Origin: Acidimicrobiia bacterium
Lineage (GTDB): Bacteria > Actinomycetota > Acidimicrobiia > Acidimicrobiales > Bin134
Direction: 5' to 3'
Assembly: GCA_022826705.1 (NCBI GenBank)
Contig: JAJDUJ010000006.1
Coordinates: forward strand, 1 to 64,000
Length of the DNA: 64,000 nucleotides
Notes under the pieces: model-generated
What the model was told of the DNA's origin: nothing
The model's input: only the letters and a program-made list of their open reading frames with translations
Databases searched by the model: none
In this document: positions 9,068-18,251 of the stretch, piece after piece
How positions within the stretch are numbered: position 1 is the stretch's first letter
Layout: each line of letters opens with the position of its first letter
Translations under genes and position numbers: made by a program

Positions 9068-12000
9068 TCATACTCCTACCCAATCGCAAAAGACGACAGA
9101 TTGTCCAAAGAATCGAAACGTATCGCAATGCTCAACTTGCAATTTGTGTCTATCTTCCGCGGTCCCACCATCTCGGAAGGGAACTGAGTCATCGTACCAA
9201 CCTTCAACGATTGTGTTCCCATTCATGAAACTGCGATTTTCAATCTTTTCTCCAAATGGCTTGTATAATTCTTCTGCACAATCCATAGCTGCTATTCTCG
9301 GGTCTTTAGACTCAGGCGACACATCTCGGCCGGGACTGCATCGGACTACATCATTTTGGATTACGGATCGGTATATGGTCTTGTCGCTTGAAACAGTGTC
9401 AGAAGGCCAATATTGATAGCTGTTGGAACGAGGCCATTCGCGAGGCCAGACTGCAAACCTTGTATTCGTTAGAGTATCGGTAAAAGACAGGAAGGCCATA
9501 GGTACAGGTGTAGCACTTGCTGTCCAGTCAATCTCATCTTCTTTCACTTGTTGACTGTCTGAAGAGTCGGCAGATTTAGAGATTATATATTCGTAATCTG
9601 AAGGGTAGCCTTCGGCAGCTTCTAAGTCGTAGAGAAAGCATGGCATCGTCAGTTGGCTTGATTTCCATCGACATGTCCGCTGTTGAATACCGCCCTCTAC
9701 TTGAGATGCTGTATCTACACTTCGAATGTTCAAATTTACTGACTGATAAATGCTGTCTGGGTCGCCTATATATGTCTTGTAACATTTTTCATTCTCGCTT
9801 GGAGTATCGCACGCAGACCACATTTTGATGGCCTTTTTGATTCCCGCGTCATCTGCTGACAACTTGCAATGCTCACCCAATAAGTAGGATGCCACACGGA
9901 GACCGCCTTCCCTAATATCTGCTCTTTGAGCATGATTTAACTGTTTGGTAATGTCCCAAGGATCCAGCTGCCAAAGCCCAACCCCGGGACTCCAATGTGC
10001 TCGGAGATATCCTGCCGTATCCATGTGGGAAAACAATCTCTCATTCAAACTCCTAGTCTTTTTCTTCACTTCTCCATTTTCCATATAAGTATGAGTCTGC
10101 ATTTGCCAATTCAAATTATCCCATCGCGAAAGGGTCATTGGTGATGGGGCCCTGCTTCGGTGTTGTCCATCATTCAATTCATGGGAAGGCAGCATGAGCA
10201 TAATTGCTGCAAGTTTTTTCTCGTCTATAGTTGTTTGGCAGCTATTCCACATGTTGGTGGGTGTTTTTATATATTGGTCTATCGCCGTCTTAGCGGCGTA
10301 GGCCACCCCTTTTATTGTTCCCTCCGTGAAATAGTATATTCCGTCATTTGAAATAAACCCGTCGGGTATCTTTGGGAGTGTTTTGATGTCGCAAGTGGCA
10401 CTTGTAGTCCACCCCATGGGGGTCCAGGCCTGGACTGCTACTTCGTAGGTGGTCTCCTCAGCAAGCCCGGTGAAGGTGTGGGAGGTAGCGTTGGTGGCGA
10501 TCCATTCGGGGTCCGTGTGTTTCCGGTCGCGGGCTATGCGGTAGTAGGCGGCACCGTTGGGCGTCCAGCGCACGGTGCCGTCGGTGTCGGCGGTTTGTGG
10601 GCATTGGCTGAATTCCAGATCGGCAGGCGCGGTTTGGCAGTGGGGGACGTGCCCGAGGACTTGCCATCTCTGCCCGCTGTCGGCGCTCTTCCATACCGTG
10701 ATCCAGTGGATGGTGTTCGGCTGGAGGCCCGTGAGGGTCGCTCCTGTGGTGCCTTTGGCAAAGGTCTTTGTGCCCAGGTATTGGAAGTTGCCGTTCTGGT
10801 CGATGAGCGTTCTGGCTATCCGCCATTGGTAGTCCCCGTTGGGGTCGTCCCATTCGATGTCGATGGTGCTGGTGGTATGTGCCTTGCATTCGACGGTGGA
10901 GGTGGTGTGATCGTCGGTTGCGTCGCCGCTCTCAGGCTTGTATTCCACCCCGTTGTCAGATGCCTCTTTGGCCTTGGCGATAGTGCCCGCCCTGAGCTGC
11001 ACGGTGTATTGCATGCCGGGTTTGAGATCGGTGAAGGTGTGGGAATTGCCGGCGGACACCACGATCTCCCACTCGCCGCCCCCCGAGGCCCCAGACGCGC
11101 CCGATGAGCCCGCGGGGCTGACTCTCGCTAGGTAGATCTCTGCACCGTCGACGGGTTGCCATTGGATGGTGAGGGTGTTGCCGCCGGTGGTATAGCCGGC
11201 CAGCACCGGGGTGTCGAGGTGTTTGGTGTAGCAGCGGGAAGCGGGGTTCACTTTGTGCCATTTCTCGTCTTTTCCGTACCACCACAGGTGGATCTCATAG
11301 GCTGTGCCTTTGGCCAGACCGGTGAACTCGGTGGTGTTCTCCTCGTACACTGTCCTGTAGTTGGCCCAGGAGCTGCCGGTCCAGATGGCCGCGTACCAGT
11401 ACTGGGCCTCGTCTATGGGCGCCCATTGGAGCACGACGCTGTCAGACGTGGTCTGGTCGCAGTCCACCCCCGCCGCCGAGGTCACGCACCGGACCGTCGC
11501 AGCCTGCCCCCAGCCCTTCTCGCCGCCCGACTGCACGGTGACCGTGTGCATCGTGCCCGCCGCCAGCCCGGCGAACACACGGACCACACTCGCCGCATCG
11601 GGGGCGGGCTCGATGTCGTCGGTCCATGCCCCGCCGCCGATCCTCGCCCGATACTTTGTCGCCCCCGTCACCTTCGGCCACGACGCCGACACGCTGTTGG
11701 AGGTCGCCGTACACGACAGAGCCGGCGCCGCTATGTCGGCCAGGGTGGTGCAGTACACGCCTGCGAAGTGCTGGGCCTTGCCGCCCTTGACCGCCAGCAC
11801 GCTCACCCAGTACCTCGTGGACGCAGCCAGACCGCCGAACACCACTGTGGTGGATGTAGTGCGCATCTGGGTCTGCGCGCTGTTGGGCACTGCCAGCTGG
11901 ATCTTCGCCGAGTAGCCGTCCGCACCGACCACCGCGTCCCAGGAGAACCTGATCTGGGTGGGGGAAGCCTCGCACTCCAAGCCTGTGGGCGCGGGCAAAA

Positions 12001-13207
12001 CCGACGCCGGAGTCGTGCAGCTAGCCGTGCCGGTCTGGCCCCAGCCCGCAGAGTTCCACCCCTGCACCCTCACCGAATAGGCCGTGGACTCCGCCAGATT
12101 CGAGAACACATGCGACAGCCCCGAAGCCGACGCCCACCCGCTGCCCCTGCTCACCCGGTACCGGGACGCGCCCCTGACCGATTCCCAGCTCGCCGTGATC
12201 GTGCTCGCCGTCGCAGTACAAGACACAACAGGCGCCGCAGGCGGCGCCGCCGTCGTACACACCGTGCTGGGATGCACCTGGTTCCACACACCGGTGGGCG
12301 ACGCCCGCCACCAGAAGAAGAACGTATAGTCCACATTCGCCGCCAACCCGGTGAAAACCGTCGACAAAACCGACCCCGCCAACGCCCTGCCGTCCACATA
12401 CTGATTCCCGACCGTCGCCCGGCCCACATACCACTGATGAACCCTCGAATCGGCCCTCCAATACAACTGCACCCCGCTCGCCGACACCGCCCCGCACACC
12501 GGCGGGCCCACCGCGGTGGTGCAATACACTCCCGAGTAATACTGGGCCACACCCCCCACGTTCGAGTGCACCCCGATGTAATACCTGGTAGAAGACGACA
12601 GGCCCGCATACACCGCCGTCGTCCCCGAAGTCGTCCTCACCGTCTGGCCGCCCACACCCGACGCCAACTGCAACTTCGCCGTGTAATTGTCCGCCCCGGT
12701 CACCGCGTTCCACGAGAACACGATCACCGAAGCCGTCACCGAACACGACAACCCCGTCGGCCCGGGAAGAATCTGGGCGCTCCCGCACACAGATCTACCC
12801 GCGCACATCGCCAAACCCCCGAACCCCTCAGGCGCAGGACCCTCCACCGCCTCCACCTCAACCGGCGCCTCCAAAAAACCGCCCCCGAACACATCCGCAA
12901 CCGGGCCCGGCTCCCCGTCCTGGCCTGAAACCGGACCGGGCATACCCGACTCGTCCAAACGGCCCAAATCCTCATCCAACGGGCCATCCAAAGGAGGCGA
13001 ACCCGGCTCCGCCTCAACCTCTGCGAACCCGTCCTCCCCGCCCCCCAAAACCCCGTCAACCTGCCCCGCCACCAACCCGCCCCCAACACCCAAAGGAGGC
13101 TCAGAAGGAACCGGAAAACCCTCCGAAGACTGCGCCCCAACAGGCACCCCCACCCCAACCGACACCAACAACCACACCAACACCACAGCCCACAAACGCC
13201 TGCCCAT
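9068..13207 (-). CDS. Large secreted FN3-repeat protein with a C-terminal lysozyme/transglycosylase-like region
   Basis: A 1379-aa secreted protein. A signal peptide covers about residues 1-25 (ending VPVGAQ); 27-145 is Gly/Pro/Glu-rich linker. About nine fibronectin type III-like domains follow (roughly 147-232, 234-320, 325-400, 404-489, 493-577, 580-661, 664-775, 773-860, 865-944), many ending in CTT-type strands, which suggests disulfides. The rest (945-1379) contains MLPSHEL (1005-1011) and PGVGLWQLDPW (1074-1084), reminiscent of lysozyme-like folds with a glutamate followed by a GxxQ strand; this assignment is tentative. DNA for 1-944 is GC-rich, while DNA for 945-1379 is AT-rich like the following gene, so the C-terminal region may have a separate origin. 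A role in cell-wall or surface interaction is inferred. Confidence 0.75.
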   Translation of the reverse strand: MGRRLWAVVLVWLLVSVGVGVPVGAQSSEGFPVPSEPPLGVGGGLVAGQVDGVLGGGEDGFAEVEAEPGSPPLDGPLDEDLGRLDESGMPGPVSGQDGEPGPVADVFGGGFLEAPVEVEAVEGPAPEGFGGLAMCAGRSVCGSAQILPGPTGLSCSVTASVIVFSWNAVTGADNYTAKLQLASGVGGQTVRTTSGTTAVYAGLSSSTRYYIGVHSNVGGVAQYYSGVYCTTAVGPPVCGAVSASGVQLYWRADSRVHQWYVGRATVGNQYVDGRALAGSVLSTVFTGLAANVDYTFFFWWRASPTGVWNQVHPSTVCTTAAPPAAPVVSCTATASTITASWESVRGASRYRVSRGSGWASASGLSHVFSNLAESTAYSVRVQGWNSAGWGQTGTASCTTPASVLPAPTGLECEASPTQIRFSWDAVVGADGYSAKIQLAVPNSAQTQMRTTSTTVVFGGLAASTRYWVSVLAVKGGKAQHFAGVYCTTLADIAAPALSCTATSNSVSASWPKVTGATKYRARIGGGAWTDDIEPAPDAASVVRVFAGLAAGTMHTVTVQSGGEKGWGQAATVRCVTSAAGVDCDQTTSDSVVLQWAPIDEAQYWYAAIWTGSSWANYRTVYEENTTEFTGLAKGTAYEIHLWWYGKDEKWHKVNPASRCYTKHLDTPVLAGYTTGGNTLTIQWQPVDGAEIYLARVSPAGSSGASGASGGGEWEIVVSAGNSHTFTDLKPGMQYTVQLRAGTIAKAKEASDNGVEYKPESGDATDDHTTSTVECKAHTTSTIDIEWDDPNGDYQWRIARTLIDQNGNFQYLGTKTFAKGTTGATLTGLQPNTIHWITVWKSADSGQRWQVLGHVPHCQTAPADLEFSQCPQTADTDGTVRWTPNGAAYYRIARDRKHTDPEWIATNATSHTFTGLAEETTYEVAVQAWTPMGWTTSATCDIKTLPKIPDGFISNDGIYYFTEGTIKGVAYAAKTAIDQYIKTPTNMWNSCQTTIDEKKLAAIMLMLPSHELNDGQHRSRAPSPMTLSRWDNLNWQMQTHTYMENGEVKKKTRSLNERLFSHMDTAGYLRAHWSPGVGLWQLDPWDITKQLNHAQRADIREGGLRVASYLLGEHCKLSADDAGIKKAIKMWSACDTPSENEKCYKTYIGDPDSIYQSVNLNIRSVDTASQVEGGIQQRTCRWKSSQLTMPCFLYDLEAAEGYPSDYEYIISKSADSSDSQQVKEDEIDWTASATPVPMAFLSFTDTLTNTRFAVWPREWPRSNSYQYWPSDTVSSDKTIYRSVIQNDVVRCSPGRDVSPESKDPRIAAMDCAEELYKPFGEKIENRSFMNGNTIVEGWYDDSVPFRDGGTAEDRHKLQVEHCDTFRFFGQSVVFCDWVGV

Positions 13208-13333
13208 ACCGCCAAATGCTACCTACAGCCGAGCCAACCCCAGCGTCACCCCCAGCAGATCCGGTGCAACGACACAGTTACCCACCTCGCCGGAGCCGCC
13301 GCTAGTTCCATCCTCTAACTAGGGGCGGAATAT

Positions 13334-14617
13334 CTACTTCCTGGAACCCTCGCCAGCCAGAACCCGGTCTAGCTCGGTGTGCATGTTGACGAGGCGGCAG
13401 TCGAAATCGCCCAGAACCAGCTCGTCGATGCCGTTTGAGGCCATCCCGGCTTGCACCCGCCCGATGCCGTCCAGGTCTTGGTTCACCACTTCGGCAATGA
13501 CCGTTCCCTCGGGGAAGTGGATCATCTCGGGGGGTGAGCCGGAATTTGCTCGGTCGCCCAGCCGATGGAACAGCCAGAAGTCGAAGTGGGAATGTCCGGT
13601 GTGATCGCCAGGGCGAGCCCGGAAGATGGTGTACATGTCGCTGTGCACGTTCAGCACCACGTTGGGAAACACCAGATAGTGGTAGTCGTCGAGGATCTGC
13701 TCGTCGGTGTAGTGGCTGAAGTCCACATCCTCGGCCGCCGCTCGGTCCCGCACCAGACCCACCGCCCAGTCCCGAGCGCTTTGGCCGGCCAGATCCACTT
13801 CGTCATCGGGCTGGAGCCCCAGCATGGTGCTGTAGTTGTCCACGAAGGCTCGGGCCACCTCGTCTTGGTCGGCATCGGGGAATCGGGGCGAGCCGATCCC
13901 CAGGGGGATCTTCATCATGGAGTGGCCCCGGTCCCACAGCTCGTAGGTGGTGTTGAGCGCATCCATGAACCCCCGCAGGCCGGGGTGCAGCCCCTCCAAG
14001 TGGTAGGCCTCGTTGAAGGCGTCCACTGTGGTCTTCCAGTTGCCGCCCAGCGGGATGGTCCAGCAGGCCGTCAAGCTCCGCTCCCCCAAGTTGAACGGGG
14101 CCAGGGTGTCGGGTACCGGGTCGAGGAACTCGTCGAGGTCGGGGCCGTTGGGGGATGGGTTGATGAACACCATCTGATGCCAAGTGCCCAGCCGAACCGG
14201 GGCCAGAGACAGGTTCTCGTTGGCCACCACGCCGAAGTGCTTGCGGTACACGATCTCCTTCAGCGACCCGTCCAAGCCGTAGCACCAGTCGTGGAACCCG
14301 CAGCGCAGCTCGTCGGCGTTGCCCTTGCCCTCGCAGAGCTGGAACCCCCGGTGGCGGCAGGCGTTGTAGAACGCCCGCAGCTCGCCGTCGTGGCCCCGGA
14401 CCACCAGATAGCTCTGGTTTCCGATGCGGTACTCGAACCAGTCGCCGGGCTCGGCCACATCGCTGGTCAAGCAGGCAAGCTGCCAGGTGGACGGCCACAG
14501 TCGCTGCCGTTCCAGCTCGGCGTAATCCTCGTCGAGGTAGCGGGCCTTGGGCAGCCGGGTCGGGGCGCCGTCGCCGTTGCCGGGGCGAATCTGATAGCGG
14601 TCCAGGTCGATGCCCAT
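13334..14617 (-). CDS. Rieske non-heme iron oxygenase, alpha subunit
   Basis: A 427-aa ring-hydroxylating-type oxygenase subunit. The Rieske [2Fe-2S] ligands are C87 and H89 (CRH) and C106 and H109 (CGFH). The mononuclear iron site is visible as EAYHLEGLH with H206 and H211 in the C-terminal domain. No ferredoxin, reductase or beta subunit is encoded nearby, so electron supply must come from elsewhere. It lies 13 bp after the stop of the amidohydrolase gene that starts at 16376 and may be cotranscribed with it. The substrate is unknown; aromatic-acid, quaternary-amine and steroid hydroxylases share this architecture. Confidence 0.88.
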   Translation of the reverse strand: MGIDLDRYQIRPGNGDGAPTRLPKARYLDEDYAELERQRLWPSTWQLACLTSDVAEPGDWFEYRIGNQSYLVVRGHDGELRAFYNACRHRGFQLCEGKGNADELRCGFHDWCYGLDGSLKEIVYRKHFGVVANENLSLAPVRLGTWHQMVFINPSPNGPDLDEFLDPVPDTLAPFNLGERSLTACWTIPLGGNWKTTVDAFNEAYHLEGLHPGLRGFMDALNTTYELWDRGHSMMKIPLGIGSPRFPDADQDEVARAFVDNYSTMLGLQPDDEVDLAGQSARDWAVGLVRDRAAAEDVDFSHYTDEQILDDYHYLVFPNVVLNVHSDMYTIFRARPGDHTGHSHFDFWLFHRLGDRANSGSPPEMIHFPEGTVIAEVVNQDLDGIGRVQAGMASNGIDELVLGDFDCRLVNMHTELDRVLAGEGSRK

Positions 14618-14630
14618 GGCAGGTTGGGCG

Positions 14631-16376
14631 CTACCGGGTGCCGCGCACCAGCCGGCCGGGCCGGGCCCCGGTGTCCTTGCCCTGGCTGCGGGTCACCTCG
14701 CCGGCCACAACGGTGGCCACATAGCCATCCGCCTGCTGGTCGAGCCGGCGTCCCCCGGCGGGCAGGTCGTACACCACCCGGGGGGAGCGCAAGGTCAGGA
14801 CCTGATGGTCGATCACATTGGCGTCGGCCCGCTTGCCCACTTCAAGCGTTCCCCGATCGTCCAGCCCATACAAGGAGGCGGTGTCGTGGGTCTGCTTCTT
14901 GACCACCCACTCCAGGGGGAGCTGCTCGCCCCGGGTGCGGTCCCTGGTCCAGTGGGTGAGCATGAAGGTGGGGATGGAGGCGTCGCAGATCATGCCGCAG
15001 TGGGCCCCGCCGTCGGACAGCCCCGACACCCCGGCGGGGTGCAAAAGCTGCTCCCGGATGACGTCGTGGTTCTCCTCGACGTAGTTGAACATAGGCAGCA
15101 TCATCAGGGCCCGGCCGTCGTCCTCCAGGGAAAGGTCGTAGAGCATCTCCAGCGGATCCACCCCGCGGGCCTCGGCCATGGCGGTCACGGTGCGGTCGTG
15201 GGTGGGCTCGTAGTCGGGCGGGTCGCCGATCACGTACAGCTTGTGGATCATCGAAGCCACCATGCTGGGCATCTGGTCGAACAGCACGCTGGGGTCGGGG
15301 GGCAGGTCGTCCTCGCCCAAGATGGCCGAACGGATCGCCGGCTTTTTGAGCTCAGCTACGAGATGGTCGAAGGGCAGATGAGCCAGCGACGCAAACGTGG
15401 GCCGCTTGGCGAATGCGTGGTTGGTTTGAAAGCCGATGAGCATCCCGAAGGGACGACCGGCAATTTGGGGATACACCCGGGCACCCTCGTCAACCGCCCG
15501 AAGCGACTCGTCCATCATCTCCCGCCACAAATCGGGAGCGGCCTCCACCTGCAACAGGGCGAACGACACCGGCACGTCGAAGTGGGCCGACAGTCGGCGC
15601 ATCCAGTCCATCTCCTTGGGCGGGGCCACCAGATCCAGCCCCGCCGCACCCGCCGGGGCCAGCTCGAACACCCCGGAACCGGCATCGGCCAGCGCCCGGC
15701 CCAAACCGAACAGCTCGTCCTCGGCGGCAAAGGTGCCCGGCACCGGCTCGCCGTCGATGGCCCGGTGGCCCAGCGTGCGAGAGGTGGACACGCCTAGCGC
15801 GCCAGCCTCTATGGCCTCGCGCACGATGGCGTACATGGCTTCGATGTCGGTGGGGGTGGCCGGTTCGTTCTTGGCCCCTCGATCCCCCATCACGTAGCCC
15901 CGCACCGCGCCGTGGGCCACCTGAGCGGCCACGTCGATCGCCAGCTCGCGCTGTTGCACAACATCGAGGTACTCCGGGAAGCTCTCCCACCCCCAGGAGA
16001 TGCCTTCGGAAAGGGCCGCTCCGGGAATGTCCTCCACGCCTTCCATCAGTTGGATGAGCCAGTCTTCTTTGCCGGGCTGTACCGGGGCGAACCCCACACC
16101 GCAGTTGCCCATCACCACGGTGGTCACGCCGTGGTTGGACGACGGCTGGAGCATGTCGTCCCAGGTCACCTGCCCGTCGTAGTGAGTGTGGCAATCCACG
16201 AAGCCGGGGGTCACCAGCCGCCCGGTAGCGTCGATGGTCTCAGCGGCGTCGGGAGCGGGACCGCCGCTGCGGTCCACCACGGCCACCTTGCCCTCTTTGA
16301 CTCCGATGTGGCCCGTGAAGCGGTCGGCACCGGTGCCGTCCACGATGGTGCCGTTGGCGATGACCAGATCCAGCAC
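14631..16376 (-). CDS. N-acyl-D-amino-acid deacylase-like amidohydrolase (paralog 1)
   Basis: A 581-aa amidohydrolase of the D-aminoacylase group, which hydrolyses N-acyl-D-amino acids or related amides. The first metal-ligand motif is CHTHYDGQ (H64, H66); [11 protein letters not shown] carries the late aspartate, and the C-terminus has the family ending [11 protein letters not shown]. It is clearly homologous along its whole length to the gene at 16429-18162, which lies upstream on the same strand 52 bp away, so the pair arose by tandem duplication. Related actinobacterial proteins are often annotated only as amidohydrolases, so the substrate is open. Confidence 0.82.
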   Translation of the reverse strand: MLDLVIANGTIVDGTGADRFTGHIGVKEGKVAVVDRSGGPAPDAAETIDATGRLVTPGFVDCHTHYDGQVTWDDMLQPSSNHGVTTVVMGNCGVGFAPVQPGKEDWLIQLMEGVEDIPGAALSEGISWGWESFPEYLDVVQQRELAIDVAAQVAHGAVRGYVMGDRGAKNEPATPTDIEAMYAIVREAIEAGALGVSTSRTLGHRAIDGEPVPGTFAAEDELFGLGRALADAGSGVFELAPAGAAGLDLVAPPKEMDWMRRLSAHFDVPVSFALLQVEAAPDLWREMMDESLRAVDEGARVYPQIAGRPFGMLIGFQTNHAFAKRPTFASLAHLPFDHLVAELKKPAIRSAILGEDDLPPDPSVLFDQMPSMVASMIHKLYVIGDPPDYEPTHDRTVTAMAEARGVDPLEMLYDLSLEDDGRALMMLPMFNYVEENHDVIREQLLHPAGVSGLSDGGAHCGMICDASIPTFMLTHWTRDRTRGEQLPLEWVVKKQTHDTASLYGLDDRGTLEVGKRADANVIDHQVLTLRSPRVVYDLPAGGRRLDQQADGYVATVVAGEVTRSQGKDTGARPGRLVRGTR

Positions 16377-16416
16377 TGCTCTTCCTCCCAGTGTTGTTGT
16401 TCGGCGTTCTGTTGTT

Positions 16417-16434
16417 GGCTAGCGGTTGCTAGCC
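16417..16434 (-). terminator. Hairpin overlapping the stop codon of the upstream amidohydrolase
   Basis: GGCTAGC and GCTAGCC form an exact 7-bp stem around a 4-base loop, and the TAG stop of the 16429-18162 gene lies in the arm. No U-run follows, so it is not a classical intrinsic terminator; partial termination, mRNA 3' end protection or chance are possible. Confidence 0.35.
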
Positions 16435-18162
16435 CGTGGCTCCGGCCCGGAGCAGCTTGCCGGGACGGGCCCCGGTGTCTTCACCATTGCGGCGGGTCAC
16501 TACCCCGCTGACCAGCGTAGCGACATATCCGGTGGCCCTCTGATCGAACCGGCGGCCCCCGGCAGGCAGGTCGGCCACCAGCTTGGGCGGGTGCAGCGTC
16601 AGGTGCTCGTGGTCGATCACATTGATGTCGGCCTTCATGCCCGACTCCAGCGTGCCCCGGTCGGTGAGGCCGAAGAGGCGGGCGGTGTCATGCGACTGCT
16701 TGCGCACCACATACTCCAAGGGGAGCTTCTCGCCCCGTTGGCGGTCGCGAGCCCAGAAGGTGAGCAGCCAGGTGGGCATGGAGGCGTCGCAGATCGCCCC
16801 GCAGTGGGCCCCGCCGTCGGACAGCCCCGATACTCCCGACGGATGCAGGAACATCTCCCGCACCGCGTCGGCGTTGCCGTGGCTGTAGTTGAGGAACGGG
16901 AACAGCAGCAACGCCCGACCGTCATCCTCTAACAGCAAGTCATAGAGCAGATCCTCAGTCTCCCGCCCCTGAGCCTCGGCGATGGCGGCCACCGACCGCT
17001 CGGGACCGGGCTCGTAGTCGGGGGGATCGCCTAACACATAGATCCGATGGAGTTGGGTGCCCATGTACTCGGCGAACTGATTGGTGAAGGAGCTTTCCTC
17101 CGACAGGATGGCGGCCTTGCGCTCAGGCCGGCGCAGCTCGGCTACCAGCTCTTCGAGGGGCAGCTCGGCAATCTCGGCGAAGCTGGGCCGGCTGCTGAAG
17201 GCATGGTTGGTCTGAAGCCCGATCAGGATGCCGTTGCACCGAGGGGCAATCTGGGGGTGGAGCTGGGCTCCCTCGGCCACCGCATCGGCCGACAGGTCCA
17301 TGATCTCCCGCCACAGCTCGGGGGCGGCATCCACCTGCACCAGGGCGAAGGTGACCGGGCGGCCGGTGGCGGCCGACAGGCGGCGCATCCAGTCGACCTC
17401 TTTGTGGGGAGCGGCCAAGTCTTCGCCAATCACTCCGGCGGGGGCCAGCTCGTACAGGCCGTGCCCCACCTCGGTGAGCGCCTCGCCAATGCCGAACAGC
17501 TCGTCCTCGGCTGCATAAGTGCCGGGAACCGGCTCGCCGTCGATGGCCATGTGGGCGATGGTGCGCGACGTGGAGAACCCGAAGGCCCCCGCTCGCAACG
17601 CCTCGGCCACGATCTCGCGCATCTGGTCGATGTCCTCAGGGGTGGCCGGCTCGTTCTTGGCCCCCCTCTCCCCCATCACATAGGCCCGCACCGCTCCATG
17701 GGGTACCTGGCAGCCGATATCAAGTGACAGGGGCTTGCGCTCCAGGGCATCGAGATACTCGGGGAAGGTCTCCCACTCCCAGGTAATGCCCTCCGACAGC
17801 GCGGCACCGGGGATATCTTCCACCCCCTCCATGAGCTGGATGAGCCATTCCTCGGTGCCAGGACGCACCGGGGCGAACCCCACCCCGCAGTTGCCCATCA
17901 TCACCGTGGTCACCCCGTGGTGAGCCGACGGCTCCAGGATCGGATCCCAAGTCACCTGGCCGTCGTAGTGGGTGTGGCAGTCCACGAATCCGGGAGTCAC
18001 TACCAGCCCAGCGGCGTCGATTACCTCTTCGCCCTCCAGATCGGGGTTGCCGCCCGGGTATACCCCGGCAATCTGCTGCCCGTCGATGGCAACATCCCCA
18101 GTGAACGGCTCACCACCCGTGCCGTCCACAATCAAACCGCCCTTGATCACCAGGTCGTGCAT
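16429..18162 (-). CDS. N-acyl-D-amino-acid deacylase-like amidohydrolase (paralog 2)
   Basis: A 577-aa paralog of the adjacent downstream gene, with the same D-aminoacylase architecture: CHTHYDGQ with H63 and H65, [23 protein letters not shown] and the C-terminal TGARPGKLLRAG. Many stretches are identical between the two, for example [20 protein letters not shown], while loops in the middle differ, so they may have diverged in substrate. It is transcribed away from the candidate selenoprotein gene, with 89 bp of shared upstream DNA that should hold both promoters. Confidence 0.82.
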   Translation of the reverse strand: MHDLVIKGGLIVDGTGGEPFTGDVAIDGQQIAGVYPGGNPDLEGEEVIDAAGLVVTPGFVDCHTHYDGQVTWDPILEPSAHHGVTTVMMGNCGVGFAPVRPGTEEWLIQLMEGVEDIPGAALSEGITWEWETFPEYLDALERKPLSLDIGCQVPHGAVRAYVMGERGAKNEPATPEDIDQMREIVAEALRAGAFGFSTSRTIAHMAIDGEPVPGTYAAEDELFGIGEALTEVGHGLYELAPAGVIGEDLAAPHKEVDWMRRLSAATGRPVTFALVQVDAAPELWREIMDLSADAVAEGAQLHPQIAPRCNGILIGLQTNHAFSSRPSFAEIAELPLEELVAELRRPERKAAILSEESSFTNQFAEYMGTQLHRIYVLGDPPDYEPGPERSVAAIAEAQGRETEDLLYDLLLEDDGRALLLFPFLNYSHGNADAVREMFLHPSGVSGLSDGGAHCGAICDASMPTWLLTFWARDRQRGEKLPLEYVVRKQSHDTARLFGLTDRGTLESGMKADINVIDHEHLTLHPPKLVADLPAGGRRFDQRATGYVATLVSGVVTRRNGEDTGARPGKLLRAGATG

Positions 18163-18251
18163 GACGCCATGGTAGATGGTGGCGTACTCCCACCGCCGAT
18201 CCGCAGACGCTGGGAACAGAACAAATTGCGGCGCTGGGGTAACGTCGGGGG

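Noticed and set aside
11156..12928. 590-aa plus-strand open frame opposite the FN3 gene
   Set aside because: Arg/Pro/His-rich mirror of a GC-rich coding region; the minus strand has clear FN3 repeats and a signal peptide.
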